Below, one piece after another: positions 17,647 to 28,200 of a DNA stretch of 64,000 nucleotides. Below the pieces are notes generated by a model. It searched no databases. It saw nothing but the letters and a program-made list of their open reading frames with translations, and had not been told where the DNA came from. The position numbers were made by a program, and so were the translations under genes. Source of the stretch: a virus; the IMG/VR virus record IMGVR_UViG_3300044846_003365, positions 1 through 64,000 of that record; one strand, given 5' to 3'. Numbering within the stretch: the first letter of the stretch is position 1; every line of letters begins with the position of its first letter.

Positions 17647-19683
17647 TTAGTACTCGATAGCGGCTGCGGTTGCTCCACCAGTGGTGTCGCGAAGTGCTGC
17701 AGCTACACCGTTGACCGAGATGGTCGAGGTAATCTTCAAGGACTCGATGCCAACCTTGGCAACGTTCTCGAAGGTCTCAATGAACATCTTGTAATCGTTG
17801 GTTCCAACCAGTGACGAGTCACGGATGATACCTAGGTCAAGAGTTCCACCATCTAGGAACAAGAATGTTCCCTCGGCAAATAGGAACCAGTCAAAGCTGT
17901 CTGGGAACTCAAGAAGAGCAGCAGTGCCCTGTGAGCCAAAGACAGTCGCGTCTAGAGAGGCTACTAGGTCAACGTTTAGGTTGGCTAGGTAACCGTTAAT
18001 CTCTGCACGAGATACTGATAGGGTTCCATCTCCTGGCATAGCTAGAGCTAGGTCAGCTGCCATAGCGTCGTATACCCAAGCTGGGATGATTGCCTTCAGG
18101 CGAGCCTGAGGGTCAATGCGGTGACGGCTACGGTAAGCAGTTGCTGCACGACGAATCTGGACTAGGAAGTCACGACCAAAACCGATTAGGGAAGTGGATG
18201 TAACAGCTGTCGAACCAGAACCGATGTTGGTCAGCAAGTTCTGCTCTGCCTCACGTGCGTGCTGTACTAGGGCTAGCTCGTTGTGACGGGCAATTAGCTC
18301 TGGGTAAGCACGAGTCATAAGGTTACCGAACTGTAGCTGTAGAGTTACAGCGTCAGTTGACACTGTGTTCTCTGAAGCTGCGGTTACGGTTAGGCTTAGC
18401 TTTGAGGATGGGCTTGGTGTCTCAGCTGAGTCATTTGCAGCAGTCCAGATGCCAACAGCGTTAGCGTAGGAACCAGCAGCAAAGCTCGGTGGGGTCACAA
18501 AGCGGATTCCGCCACGGTCAGCCTGGAAGCGAGGCAATGCATCGCGAACAGGGCGGTCAGTGGTGGAACCGATTCCGAAGATGTCATACTTAACCTCGAA
18601 TGGTGCAGCGTGTCCACCAGAAGCAACAAGTGCTTCCTGACCTACAACTGCATCAATCTTGGCTGAGTTTGCCTCGGCGTCGGTTGATAGAGTGCGCTCC
18701 TCTGGGAACGAGGTGGTTACAGATGCAACAATGTGCTGCTCTCCGTCTCCTCCATTTACACGACGAAGCGAGTGGATGCGCTTTTCCATAGCCGAAGCTA
18801 CTTCGTACATGTTCTTGATTTCTGTGCCAGCTGTATATCCAGGAATGTCGGCTCCAGCGGTAATTGCTACCTTTACTGGCTCCGAAACCTGAATCACAGG
18901 CTGACGGTCAGCTGGAGCTTGGAAGCTCTCTTCTGCTGCGGCGGTCACGGTTGCCTGCTCTTCCTGCGCCTCTGGCGCGGTTGGGGTTTCTTCAATTGTT
19001 GACTCTTCTGCTTCAGCTGCGACTTCTTCTTGCTCTTCGCTAGCATCTGCAACGACTGGCTCTTCAGCCACAGGCTCCTCAACAGCAGGAGCTTCAGTCT
19101 CAACCTCAACGGCTGGAACTTCTTCTTCTGTAGCTGGAGCGTCTTCAGTAACTTCTTCATCAGTTGAAGCTTCCTGAACAGTCTCGGTTTCAACAGCTAG
19201 TACTTCTTCAGTACTCTCTGCACTTTCTTCGGTTGAAAATTCGGAAATTTCCTCCGTAGCAATCGACGCGTCAACGGTCTCAGACTCGAATTTCTTCTTG
19301 TCTTCCTCGTCTTCTTTTTCTTCAGTCATAGCAGCCTCAGGTTTTTCCTCAGGCTCACCCTCTTCTGGCATTTCCTCTTCCGCTGGAACTTCTTCCATTG
19401 GAGTGTCCTCACCATCAGTGACCTCTTCGCCCTCACCCTTAACACGCATGGTTGCCTCAGCAGCTCGCGTAGCAAGCTCCTCAGCAGCAGCCTCGCGGTT
19501 CTGGACTTCGCTTTTAACGGTGTCCAGCATGTCAGCAAGTGACGTCATAGCGTCAACCGTTTCCGGAGTAGGTTCCTCAGATTCGACCTTTTCAAATTCG
19601 CTAACGATATCTGCCTGAAGCTGAGCAACTTGCTCGTCGCTCAAGTCAGCCAGAGTATCTACCTGCGACTTAATTTGGTCCAC
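17647..19683 (-). CDS. major capsid protein with N-terminal acidic scaffold region
   Basis: I place the start at GTG 19683, five bases after AGGAG, giving 678 residues; an ATG 45 bp upstream lacks a site. Residues 1-~95 are helical (TLADLSDEQVAQLQADIV). Residues ~95-270 are extremely rich in Glu, Ala, Pro and Thr, as expected of a fused scaffolding (delta-like) domain removed by the prohead protease. The rest (from about residue 310) is the HK97-fold shell domain, with long helices (LMTRAYPELIARHNELALVQHAREAEQNL) and GRDFLVQIRRAATAYR. The protease lies directly upstream. It should build the main lattice. Confidence 0.85.
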   Translation of the reverse strand: MDQIKSQVDTLADLSDEQVAQLQADIVSEFEKVESEEPTPETVDAMTSLADMLDTVKSEVQNREAAAEELATRAAEATMRVKGEGEEVTDGEDTPMEEVPAEEEMPEEGEPEEKPEAAMTEEKEDEEDKKKFESETVDASIATEEISEFSTEESAESTEEVLAVETETVQEASTDEEVTEDAPATEEEVPAVEVETEAPAVEEPVAEEPVVADASEEQEEVAAEAEESTIEETPTAPEAQEEQATVTAAAEESFQAPADRQPVIQVSEPVKVAITAGADIPGYTAGTEIKNMYEVASAMEKRIHSLRRVNGGDGEQHIVASVTTSFPEERTLSTDAEANSAKIDAVVGQEALVASGGHAAPFEVKYDIFGIGSTTDRPVRDALPRFQADRGGIRFVTPPSFAAGSYANAVGIWTAANDSAETPSPSSKLSLTVTAASENTVSTDAVTLQLQFGNLMTRAYPELIARHNELALVQHAREAEQNLLTNIGSGSTAVTSTSLIGFGRDFLVQIRRAATAYRSRHRIDPQARLKAIIPAWVYDAMAADLALAMPGDGTLSVSRAEINGYLANLNVDLVASLDATVFGSQGTAALLEFPDSFDWFLFAEGTFLFLDGGTLDLGIIRDSSLVGTNDYKMFIETFENVAKVGIESLKITSTISVNGVAAALRDTTGGATAAAIEY

Positions 19684-19756
19684 TGTTTCTCCTAACGGGA
19701 CAGTTGTGTGGCGGTAGTTCCACCACATGCTGTGTCGGTATAAGGCAAAGGGACTG

Positions 19757-19772
19757 CACGCATAGAAGCGTG
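19757..19772. repeat. 5'-leader hairpin of the major capsid gene
   Basis: Arms CACGC and GCGTG with a six-base loop lie 74 bp before the capsid start. Flanking bases extend the pairing weakly. It may be a leader stem of the capsid mRNA. Confidence 0.4.
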
Positions 19773-19824
19773 AGGCACTCCACCTATGAACTATTTTACA
19801 ATAGTTTTTTTGTGTTTATTATTA

Positions 19825-22800
19825 CTAAGTAAGAAGTCTCAGTAGCTTTGACATCTCGGAGGAAATCTCTCCCTGACTGTATAAGTCAGAGCCAGACTTG
19901 AACCCTCTAAGTGCCTCCGTAGCTACATCGGCGTCTTCCTTACCTATCTTGGCCTCTACCTTGGTAATCATGTCATCCATGAGGTCCCTTAGGGCAGGGG
20001 GTAAATCTGAGTAGCGAATCTTCCTAGCTTGGTTGTTAAACCCAAGGGGGAGGTTAGCTATAACTTTTCCTAGCTCAGCAGCTGAGCTACGAACATTTTC
20101 CAGTGAAACCTTATTTAAGGCACCACTATCTAGTCTGTCTACTATACCTATTAGTTTATCTGCAGCTTCAGCAGATTTGTAGTAGTCACCTAGTTCGTGC
20201 AAGTTTTCTATGCTTTTGACTTCTTCAACAATTTTCTGTAAACCAGCCGTGCCAAGGTTATTTTTAAGTCTGGCAAGAACTTTACGGAACTTGCCGTGCT
20301 CGTCGCGGGGCTGAGTTTTGGCGGTATAGATGCCAGTATCTTTCCTGCCGTCAGTGCCAACCCGCTCTTCTTCAGTAGGAGTTTCGCCGTTAACGATAGG
20401 TTCGCCCGTGTTAGGGTCAATTTCCTCTTCGTTAGCTAGCGACTCAACCTTGGTAGATTCAGCGCCAGCTTTCTTAGCTGGCGCTACTACTTTTTTTGGG
20501 TCAACGACCTCCTCAGGAGCAGCGTACCCGCCACTCGCAGAGACCGCATCAATTTTTGCTCGCATCGCATCTAGAGAAGCTGTAATGCTGTCTGAAGAAG
20601 CTGACTTCCAGTCCTGCGGAACCAAGTCGTACTTCTTTAGAGCACGTGCACGCTTGATAATATGCTTGCGCACTAGTGCACGCTTTTCTTTAGTAGTTCT
20701 TCCGTAAGACTGAATAGCATTCTTCAAATCAGAAGCATTTCTAATTGGGAATGAGCCGTCTGGCAACGCCTGACCCTTCTTTGCCAAACGCTGACGCATC
20801 TGAGAAGAGATAAAAGCAAAGTCATCGTAGTCTGTAGAGAACTCCGCTTTAGCTTCTGCAAATTTTGCCTTAATTGCCTGTAGCTCATCTGACTTCTCGG
20901 CTAGAAGGTTAGCTGTCTCTAACTTATTTAGCCTGTCAGTAAGTTCTGTTACTGGGTCACTCTTCATCTTGGCTAGAGTCTGAGCACCAGCTGCAACTAG
21001 AGCCATAACAGCACCAGAAGCAACACGAGCACGAGCGATTGGGAAGCCTGGAACGTTTACCTGACATACAGCAACTAGCTCAAGTGAGCCACGGATTGGT
21101 CTCCAGTCTCCAGAAGGAGCTGAAGCACGTGCTGCACGTACCTGCTCAGGGCTAATGCTTGGACGTAGCGCACCAGCTACCCAAATTCCGTAAGAATCTT
21201 CTCCAGCGTGTACATCTGCAAAAGCTGAAGCAGTGTCGTCGTAGTGCTTGACAGCCTCAGAAGCAGAGGCTTCAAGAGAAGCGTGTCCTCCAGCTAGGGT
21301 TAAGTTTCCAACTGCAACGTCTTCGCCAGTCTCAGTTCTGACTGCGCCAGTGTGAAAGTATGCGTAGTTAGAACGGCTACGTGGTGGCTTTACGCCTCTT
21401 GACATTCCAATGTGGTCAACATTCCAAGCTGCAATGTGACCGAATACTCTACCGTCGTCGGTGATTGTTAGTGGGGTTGCCTTGTCTAGCTTAGGGTCCT
21501 CGAACCACTCTTTAGGTGGGTTAAGAGGTACGGAGCTAGCAATAATGCCACAAGCGACTAGGCTATCGGCATAGTTTGGGTCCACATCCTCAGCGTATAC
21601 GCCGTCGGAAATCATGGGTTCCTCCTGATTAATCATAGTATCTTCCTCAAGATAAATCTTGCATTCTTGAAAAGCTGGCTTAGGTACTATTGTAATACCC
21701 ATTACCCTAGCCTTATTTATAACAATTTTGTCTTTACCTAAAGATTTGGAGTCTTCGTCAGTATCTGAAGCCTCGTTCTTGTGTTCGGTGGCCTCAAACT
21801 GGTCCATGTCGGCTGAAATGCCTTTAATGAAATTGTTTTTAATTAGGCGCACAACTTCTTTGGCATTGGCTCCGCTATCAAAGTATCCGTAGGCATTGCC
21901 AATTCCATCTTCAGTTCTTTCCATGTGGTCGATTCGACCAACTACAACTGAGCCATCATGTCCAGAACTAGTCTTGACCTGCCACATTAGAGGTAGAGGA
22001 AGCTCTCTGAAGGAGATAGCTCCCTTCTTAAATTTTCTACCGTCTCCAGACTCGACTTCTTCTGGAATAACCAAAGGAATACTAAACTTTGGACCTAGCT
22101 CGCTTTCTGAGCTAGCAACTAGCGATTCTTTGGTTATTGAAGACAGTATTTTATTGAATTTATTTCTAGCTTCGTTCTTCATAGCAATTTGACCAAACGA
22201 ATCTAGTACCGCAGTTTCTGAACTAACAATCCCGTTGCTAAAAGTGGCGAATCCGCCCTTACGACGACCAAAAATTTGCCTGTGCTTAGCGTCTCCAGTC
22301 CAAAGACCAGTAACTTCCTTGTGCCTTAAGGCGCAATAACCTTTAGCCCTTGGACCTAAGTACTTTGACAGATTTCTAACGCATCTGGTCCAGTCTCCTG
22401 GAGTGCCCCATCTAATCTTTAGGGCACCCTCCCCACGAGTCCAGTAGCGACGAAGTTCCTCTGCGTTTCCACGGTTTCTGTCTGCGCCACCTGCCGCCAA
22501 AAGTGATTCTGAATCTGCCAAAAATTGGCTTTCTGCACGCTTAATTGACTCTGCATTTGGGCCCCATAGAACCATCAAAGCTTGGTCGTAGCTAGCTGAA
22601 GCTTGAACTCCGTCTACCTGTAGTAGAACGCTGTTCAATTCTTCACCCTGTAGGGCAACTACTGGCGGTGGGGTAGGAGACTTAAGGTCAGCCAATACTC
22701 CATCGTCTTTTACCCACTTCTTTTCGTTGCGAGCGTAAGCAACTGGTTCGTTACTCTTATTAGTCGCTGGGACAATACTTACAAGCTTAAGAACTGCACT

Positions 22801-24507
22801 AGGGTCATCTTGAGGAACGATAGCGAAGTACATTGGCTCTACGTCAGATGTCTGAGGAGTTAGAGCTACTTCTTTTTGCTTACTTACTGGTGCTACAGTT
22901 TTTTCTTCTGCCTCTGCTGCAGAAACTACAGCAAAACTTTGAGCGTCTTTGTTATAGGCAGGCTTATTAGTAACTTGAGAAACTAAAGGATGAACTGGCG
23001 GGTAAGTTGTAGGCTTGCCTGGGTCCCAGTTGGCTGGGTACTGTAGGTAATCTTTTTTAACATAATCCATCTGAGGAAGATATGAAGCTCTTTGACTGTC
23101 AACCCATGCTCCCCAGTTTGTTAGAACTTGGCTTAAGTCGTCTGAAGTAAGAGCTGGCAAAGTTCCAGGAATCTGAGCCTGAGGCCTGTCAATAGGAGTT
23201 CTTGGCTCTCCTAAAATTCCAGAAGTGTCTAACGGCACCATATCAATAACGTCCTGCTGAGGAAGTGTGCCTATTGGGTCTTCCCCTTCTTGAAGCATCC
23301 TAATTTGAGAAGACGGGTAAGTTGCAGAGGTTCCGTCATCAAATTTCATAGTTACAGAATCGTTAGCTGAGTTAATGTTTGTAACTAATCCAACTCTGTT
23401 GTCAACAGTAGATGCACTTTTACCTGTTTTAGCAAATTTACCTGAGGCATCTCTAACTTGCTTAGAGGCATTTTGAGCTCTCTCTTCTGGGGTGTAGTTA
23501 CCGTCTTGGCTGGCTGGTGGAGCTTCTGTAGCTGAAACTACAGCGTCTACTAGCTCCCAGTCTTCTTCAAATACTGCAGCGGAAGCCATCATGGCTTCTT
23601 CTTTATCTAGGTCAAAAACTAAAACGTTAGAGAACGGTTCGTTCTGCATTCTGGCGCAAATGCTAATAGCAGATTCTGGGTCAATCTGAATGTGAGCTTT
23701 TTCGCAAGTGTCGCTTGGGTCGTCAAGCTCTCTGTCATAAGTCCAAACATCACCCTCGATGTGGCCCATGTTGTCCCAAGTTCCGTCGTCCCAGAGGTAG
23801 ACATTTCCAGTAATGTCAATTTTGTAGATTCTGTCAATGCCAGAACCATCTAGTCGAACGCGAGCCAAAAATTCTGGAGCAACGCTTTCGTCATAATCTT
23901 TTCCATACTTAAAAGAATTTAGGTCAGCTTTGTAATCTTCTTCATAGCCAGCAGAACGTAGGGCTTTTTTATTTTCACGCTCTACAATTGCAGACGCCCA
24001 GCGCTTTGCGGCCTCTCCACCCCAAAGTGCCCAAGCAATCCTTCCGTTAGATGGGAAGTTATCTTCTCCCATGTCCCAGCCCTTGCCTTTTTTATCTACT
24101 TCGTGGCGCGGGAAATACTTTGCAATGTGGCGTATTTTTTCAATACCAATTTGGCCACCCTTAGCTAGTCTGCGTGCTGTGTTCAGACCAACTGGGGTTC
24201 CTCCACGCTTTTCTTCTTTACGCCACTTGAGGGCTTTAATCGCTTCAGCTTTTACTCCAGCTGGAATTGTGTACATACGTGCAGACGCCAATACTGGCTC
24301 TGGAGAGATAGTGCTAAAAGCTGACTCTACTAAGTTAAGGATTTCAGCATTAGGTTCGTAAGTTGGCTTGTCCCACTTGCGTCTGCTTTGTAGAGCCTTG
24401 CTTGGTCCAGCTTCTACTACTAAGGTTAAGTCAGTGTCTACTACTATAGAGTGTTCGCCATTGGAAAACAGTGCTAGGGACTTTTGAAAACCTACAAATT
24501 TGAGCAT
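19825..24507 (-). CDS. capsid maturation protease fused to several head-associated domains
   Basis: A 1560-residue protein starting at ATG 24507 behind GAAGGAAC. About residues 80-165 (ALKWRKEEKRGG, then YFPRHEVDKKGKGWDMGED, then GRIAWALWGGE) form a small domain often seen on actinophage head proteins. Around 680-740 (RRYWTRGEGALKIRWGTPGD, then RCVRNLSKYL) is another. About 820-950 looks like a prohead serine protease of the S78 type: GRIDHM with H861, FIKGISADMD with S898, then VMGITIVPKPAFQ. About 990-1180 (TPLTITDDGRVFGHIAAW, then AGGHAS with H1075, then SAPSGDWRPIRGSLELVA) is a second conserved actinophage domain, sometimes itself annotated as the maturation protease. Which domain cuts the capsid scaffold is unresolved. 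Long linkers suggest a polyvalent protein packaged in the head. Confidence 0.8.
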   Translation of the reverse strand: MLKFVGFQKSLALFSNGEHSIVVDTDLTLVVEAGPSKALQSRRKWDKPTYEPNAEILNLVESAFSTISPEPVLASARMYTIPAGVKAEAIKALKWRKEEKRGGTPVGLNTARRLAKGGQIGIEKIRHIAKYFPRHEVDKKGKGWDMGEDNFPSNGRIAWALWGGEAAKRWASAIVERENKKALRSAGYEEDYKADLNSFKYGKDYDESVAPEFLARVRLDGSGIDRIYKIDITGNVYLWDDGTWDNMGHIEGDVWTYDRELDDPSDTCEKAHIQIDPESAISICARMQNEPFSNVLVFDLDKEEAMMASAAVFEEDWELVDAVVSATEAPPASQDGNYTPEERAQNASKQVRDASGKFAKTGKSASTVDNRVGLVTNINSANDSVTMKFDDGTSATYPSSQIRMLQEGEDPIGTLPQQDVIDMVPLDTSGILGEPRTPIDRPQAQIPGTLPALTSDDLSQVLTNWGAWVDSQRASYLPQMDYVKKDYLQYPANWDPGKPTTYPPVHPLVSQVTNKPAYNKDAQSFAVVSAAEAEEKTVAPVSKQKEVALTPQTSDVEPMYFAIVPQDDPSAVLKLVSIVPATNKSNEPVAYARNEKKWVKDDGVLADLKSPTPPPVVALQGEELNSVLLQVDGVQASASYDQALMVLWGPNAESIKRAESQFLADSESLLAAGGADRNRGNAEELRRYWTRGEGALKIRWGTPGDWTRCVRNLSKYLGPRAKGYCALRHKEVTGLWTGDAKHRQIFGRRKGGFATFSNGIVSSETAVLDSFGQIAMKNEARNKFNKILSSITKESLVASSESELGPKFSIPLVIPEEVESGDGRKFKKGAISFRELPLPLMWQVKTSSGHDGSVVVGRIDHMERTEDGIGNAYGYFDSGANAKEVVRLIKNNFIKGISADMDQFEATEHKNEASDTDEDSKSLGKDKIVINKARVMGITIVPKPAFQECKIYLEEDTMINQEEPMISDGVYAEDVDPNYADSLVACGIIASSVPLNPPKEWFEDPKLDKATPLTITDDGRVFGHIAAWNVDHIGMSRGVKPPRSRSNYAYFHTGAVRTETGEDVAVGNLTLAGGHASLEASASEAVKHYDDTASAFADVHAGEDSYGIWVAGALRPSISPEQVRAARASAPSGDWRPIRGSLELVAVCQVNVPGFPIARARVASGAVMALVAAGAQTLAKMKSDPVTELTDRLNKLETANLLAEKSDELQAIKAKFAEAKAEFSTDYDDFAFISSQMRQRLAKKGQALPDGSFPIRNASDLKNAIQSYGRTTKEKRALVRKHIIKRARALKKYDLVPQDWKSASSDSITASLDAMRAKIDAVSASGGYAAPEEVVDPKKVVAPAKKAGAESTKVESLANEEEIDPNTGEPIVNGETPTEEERVGTDGRKDTGIYTAKTQPRDEHGKFRKVLARLKNNLGTAGLQKIVEEVKSIENLHELGDYYKSAEAADKLIGIVDRLDSGALNKVSLENVRSSAAELGKVIANLPLGFNNQARKIRYSDLPPALRDLMDDMITKVEAKIGKEDADVATEALRGFKSGSDLYSQGEISSEMSKLLRLLT

Positions 24508-24575
24508 TAGTAGTTCCTTCTAACGTGTACCACTGGGAGACAAATAAACAACTTAAAACTCATTATAGTAGATTT

Positions 24576-25247
24576 TTAACCGTTTGATGTGTAGCTAAGG
24601 GCTTCTTCTACACTCATAGATGCATTTCTATCGTAGGTGTCTAAAAAGTCTTTAGCTCTTTCTAGGCTCAGTTCGGCAACAAATAAGTCTTCGTATTTTT
24701 CGTCAGACATGTCAGCCTTGGACCAGCCAGACTCCTGCCTAAAGTATGTGCCAGCTGAAGTCATGTAGATTACTTCCGTAATCATTCCAACATCTTCTCT
24801 ATAGTAAACAACCATACTCTCAAAGAAAGGCAAGAATCCCCCCTGAGGCACGCTAGAGCCAAGCTGTTGCTCAATAACAGGGCGAGACTCTAGGCTGACT
24901 TTAGACTCTAAAACCTCTACAGGCACTGGGACTTTGTACTTAGAAATCCAAGAACCGTCTTCTGAAACAAGCTTACGAATTAAGTAAACGTTAGTGTCGT
25001 CCTGAAATACGAGCTTGGTGGCAAACTCTCCAGCTGAGGCAACCTGAGACTTATCTAAGTCAAAGTACCTAATTCCGTTGCTGGAAGTTAGAACATAAGT
25101 CCCCTTACCTTCTTGGCTGTTGTCGTAGTAGACACCAATAATAGTTTCGTCAGACTCTTGAGCTCCAGACACAGAAAGTACGCCTAGAGTAGGAAACATA
25201 ATTTCTACTGACTCGTCAGTTATCCTAAAGTTTTCTTTCTTGGGCAT
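24576..25247 (-). CDS. hypothetical protein of the head operon
   Basis: A 223-residue soluble protein of unknown function, alternating strands and turns (IIGVYYDNSQEGKGTYVL) with a C-terminal helix ERAKDFLDTYDRNASM. It begins 4 bp after the 2772-residue gene ends and precedes the protease gene, so it is almost certainly co-translated with them. A head or internal virion role is inferred from position only. Confidence 0.6.
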   Translation of the reverse strand: MPKKENFRITDESVEIMFPTLGVLSVSGAQESDETIIGVYYDNSQEGKGTYVLTSSNGIRYFDLDKSQVASAGEFATKLVFQDDTNVYLIRKLVSEDGSWISKYKVPVPVEVLESKVSLESRPVIEQQLGSSVPQGGFLPFFESMVVYYREDVGMITEVIYMTSAGTYFRQESGWSKADMSDEKYEDLFVAELSLERAKDFLDTYDRNASMSVEEALSYTSNG

Positions 25248-25251
25248 AACC

Positions 25252-28200
25252 TTACCTAACCGTATCCATCAATATTTGCTTTATTTCTTCCATTGTGTTG
25301 AGGTTGGCGTCATAATAAGAAGCCCTCTCAATACCATTTGCATCCTTATAAGCCATCTTATACAAGACAGAGCCGTCTGGCATAGTGACAGACTCTATGT
25401 AGCCAGCAGAAGAAGCCTTTAGCTCATCGCTAGTCTTGCCTTGAGCGCCTAGGTAGGCCACGCCGTCTGAACCTTCTTGCCACTTAAGTTGCTGAGGCTT
25501 CTTACCAGATACTGGCTTTTGTACAGCGTTACCTAATGAATCTACTGGTAGCGGAGCACTTCCGTCTGAGCGAGCCAAGACCTCTAGGTTCTTAGTAGTG
25601 ATTCTTCTAGAACCTCCACTAGTACCTGGGAATCTAACGTAGACGACATCTTCGTAAGAGTAAGTTCCACTATCTCTTTGATAGCTAATTCTTGTTCTCT
25701 TTGTGACGTATCCAACCTTAGTCACACCGTTGAAAGTGTGCCTAACCTTGTCTCCAACTCTAACAATGGTGTTTCCATCGCGGGATGGGTAAGGAACCAT
25801 GTTTGCGCCCGGAGCTTCTCGGTTTGCAACTATTCTCTCTACTACATCGTCTAGCTGAGAGCCTCTTAAAGCTGGGTTGTCTCTAAAGTTCTTAATTAGA
25901 TTGTCAATAAATTCTTGTCTAGCAGAACCTTCTGGCATCATGCTCATTTGGTTAGCAATGTTCTCAATCAGAGCGTCAACAACACCGTTACCAGTCTTTG
26001 GAATACCAGTGTCGCCGATAAACTCTGTGGAGTCACGTCCTTCAACGAACCTATTTGGTAGTAGCTGTCCAGTAGCTGGGTCAGTAGCTTCTGACTCTTT
26101 GTCAGAGGAGTTGTTGAACCAGTTGTTTGGGTTGGTTCCGTTAATTCCACGTCCACTAGTGTTTCCGTTTAGTAGAGCCCTTACCCTAGAAACTGTAACC
26201 TCTGGTGAGTGAGACTTGTCAGTAAATCTACCAACGCTAACGTCTCCTACTTGTTTGCCTTCGGCATCAATCTGGTACTGACGTACATAAGCAACAAAGT
26301 CATCATTAGGAGTCTTGTGAAGAACAACCTCGTACCTGAATACTCTGTTGTCACCTCTAGTCCTGCCTTGGAAGTCTCTGCTAGCAACAAGAATGTCACC
26401 ATTAGGTAGAACTTGGTGGCCCTCGAACGCCTGCTTAACAGCGTTAAGAACAATCTGGGGCTGGCCTAGGTTGGCTATCAATCTAGGAGAGTCAACAATT
26501 CTTGGGGCAACATCTTCAACCTGAGCTGGAACTTCTGGCTCAGGTGGGGTAGTAGTAGTTGGGGCTGGAGCAGTTCCCTCTTCTTGGTTTACAAACTCTG
26601 AAGCTCTTCTTAGAGCTTCTTCTTCAGTTTCGTAAACTTCAGTAGCAGTCGGGTCCAAACTTCTGTCAAAGCCAACTAAGTCATACTTTCCGTTTTCACT
26701 GTCAAAAGTAATGGTGACCATAGAGTGAGGGATTCCGTCTTCCTCTTCCGAGTGCTCTACTTGAATAGAGTCTTCTTCAGGTCTACGAATTACCAAGAAG
26801 CCTTCTGGCATTCCTAGAGCCTGAGCCTCGTCTAATCTTTCTCTCTGAACCTGAGAAACAAATGGCCTGTCTTCTCCAAGCTTCGGAACACCGTAGTACT
26901 CAAGCATCCCATCTCTACGGTACTTGAGCGTGTCTAGGGTTCTCTGCCTGTCAACGTCATCTCTAATAATGCTAACTAGCTGTTCTAGAATCTCGTCAGT
27001 TAGTGGAGCAACAACTTCGCTAACATAGCGCTTCATGTCTTCGCTATCTCTGTCAAAGATGTCGTTCTGACCAGATACGCTGTCGTAGTTAGGGAATGGT
27101 AGGGCGTAAGGTCCACCTTCAGCAGTCCTCTTAGAAATATTTAGAATTTCTTCCATAGAAGCTGACTCTGTAAATCCAGCTCCGTAGGCTTCTCTTCTTC
27201 CAGAAGGTGTGTAGAACATAGCTGAGCCATTGTCTACTCTGTAGACATTTCCATCTCCGCCAACAACCATGTTGTCTGAGTTGAAGTAAGCATCAAAATT
27301 GTTCATCAAAAGGTCTAGGGCTATGCCCTTTCTGAAGGCATCAATTCTTGCTTGGTCTCCAGACTCCATAGCGTCAGCAATGTGAGAAATAATGTTTTCT
27401 TGAGAGCGGAATATGAAAGGCGAAGCTAAGTAATTTTCATCACCGTCAATGGTAGCTCTCCTAATTTCGGAGGCATTAATTCCCATAGTTCTGTAGACAG
27501 CTGAAGCAAAAATTTCCATGTCAACTTGTCTAGAGAAGTCGTCTCCAAACATAGTGTGGGCAGCTCTCTTAACAACCCAGAAATTGCCTTCAGAGTCTCT
27601 GTAAACTCTGACGGGGTTAGAAGCTTCTGTCACCCCCATAGACTCATTTGAAGCAAGAGTATATGAATCGTCTAGTACCAAAGGCTCAGAGTTTGCAATC
27701 GACACAGCTTGACCAACCCTGCCTTCAGCTTCGTTTACTGGAGCTTCTGGCTCAGGCTTAGCTTCTTCTAGTTCTGTGGTCAAAACTTGCTCTGGGTTGT
27801 CCAGTAGTAAGTTATTCTTTAGCCAGTTTCTAGAAAAATCTAGAGCTTCGGCGTAGCTATCAAACTCTGAACTTTCTCTGAAAGAGTCAGCTCTGTCTCT
27901 AGAAAAAACAGCGTATTTGCCTTCTTCAAATCCGTAGTTAATTTGGATTTCTTGGCCTGATGGCATTGACATTCCAGCAATAAATTCATTCTGTTCAAAG
28001 TTAGCTGGGCCACTTGGCATGTTGCGAGACGTGTAGGCAAGTTCTCCACCTCTAGGGGTGACTATTCTTCCGCTCTGTACTTTCAATTCATTTGAAGTAA
28101 AGCTAAGACCATCTGGCGTAGCCACTGCTCTAGGTAGCTCATCTAGGCTTCTAATAGGCTCGTTAGTGATTGGGTTAACTGTAGCACCGTTAGCTATGCC

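Noticed and set aside
19797-19816. AACTATT/AATAGTT hairpin followed by T7 on the plus strand as a terminator
   Set aside because: No plus-strand gene ends nearby; the T-run is on the wrong strand for the leftward operon.
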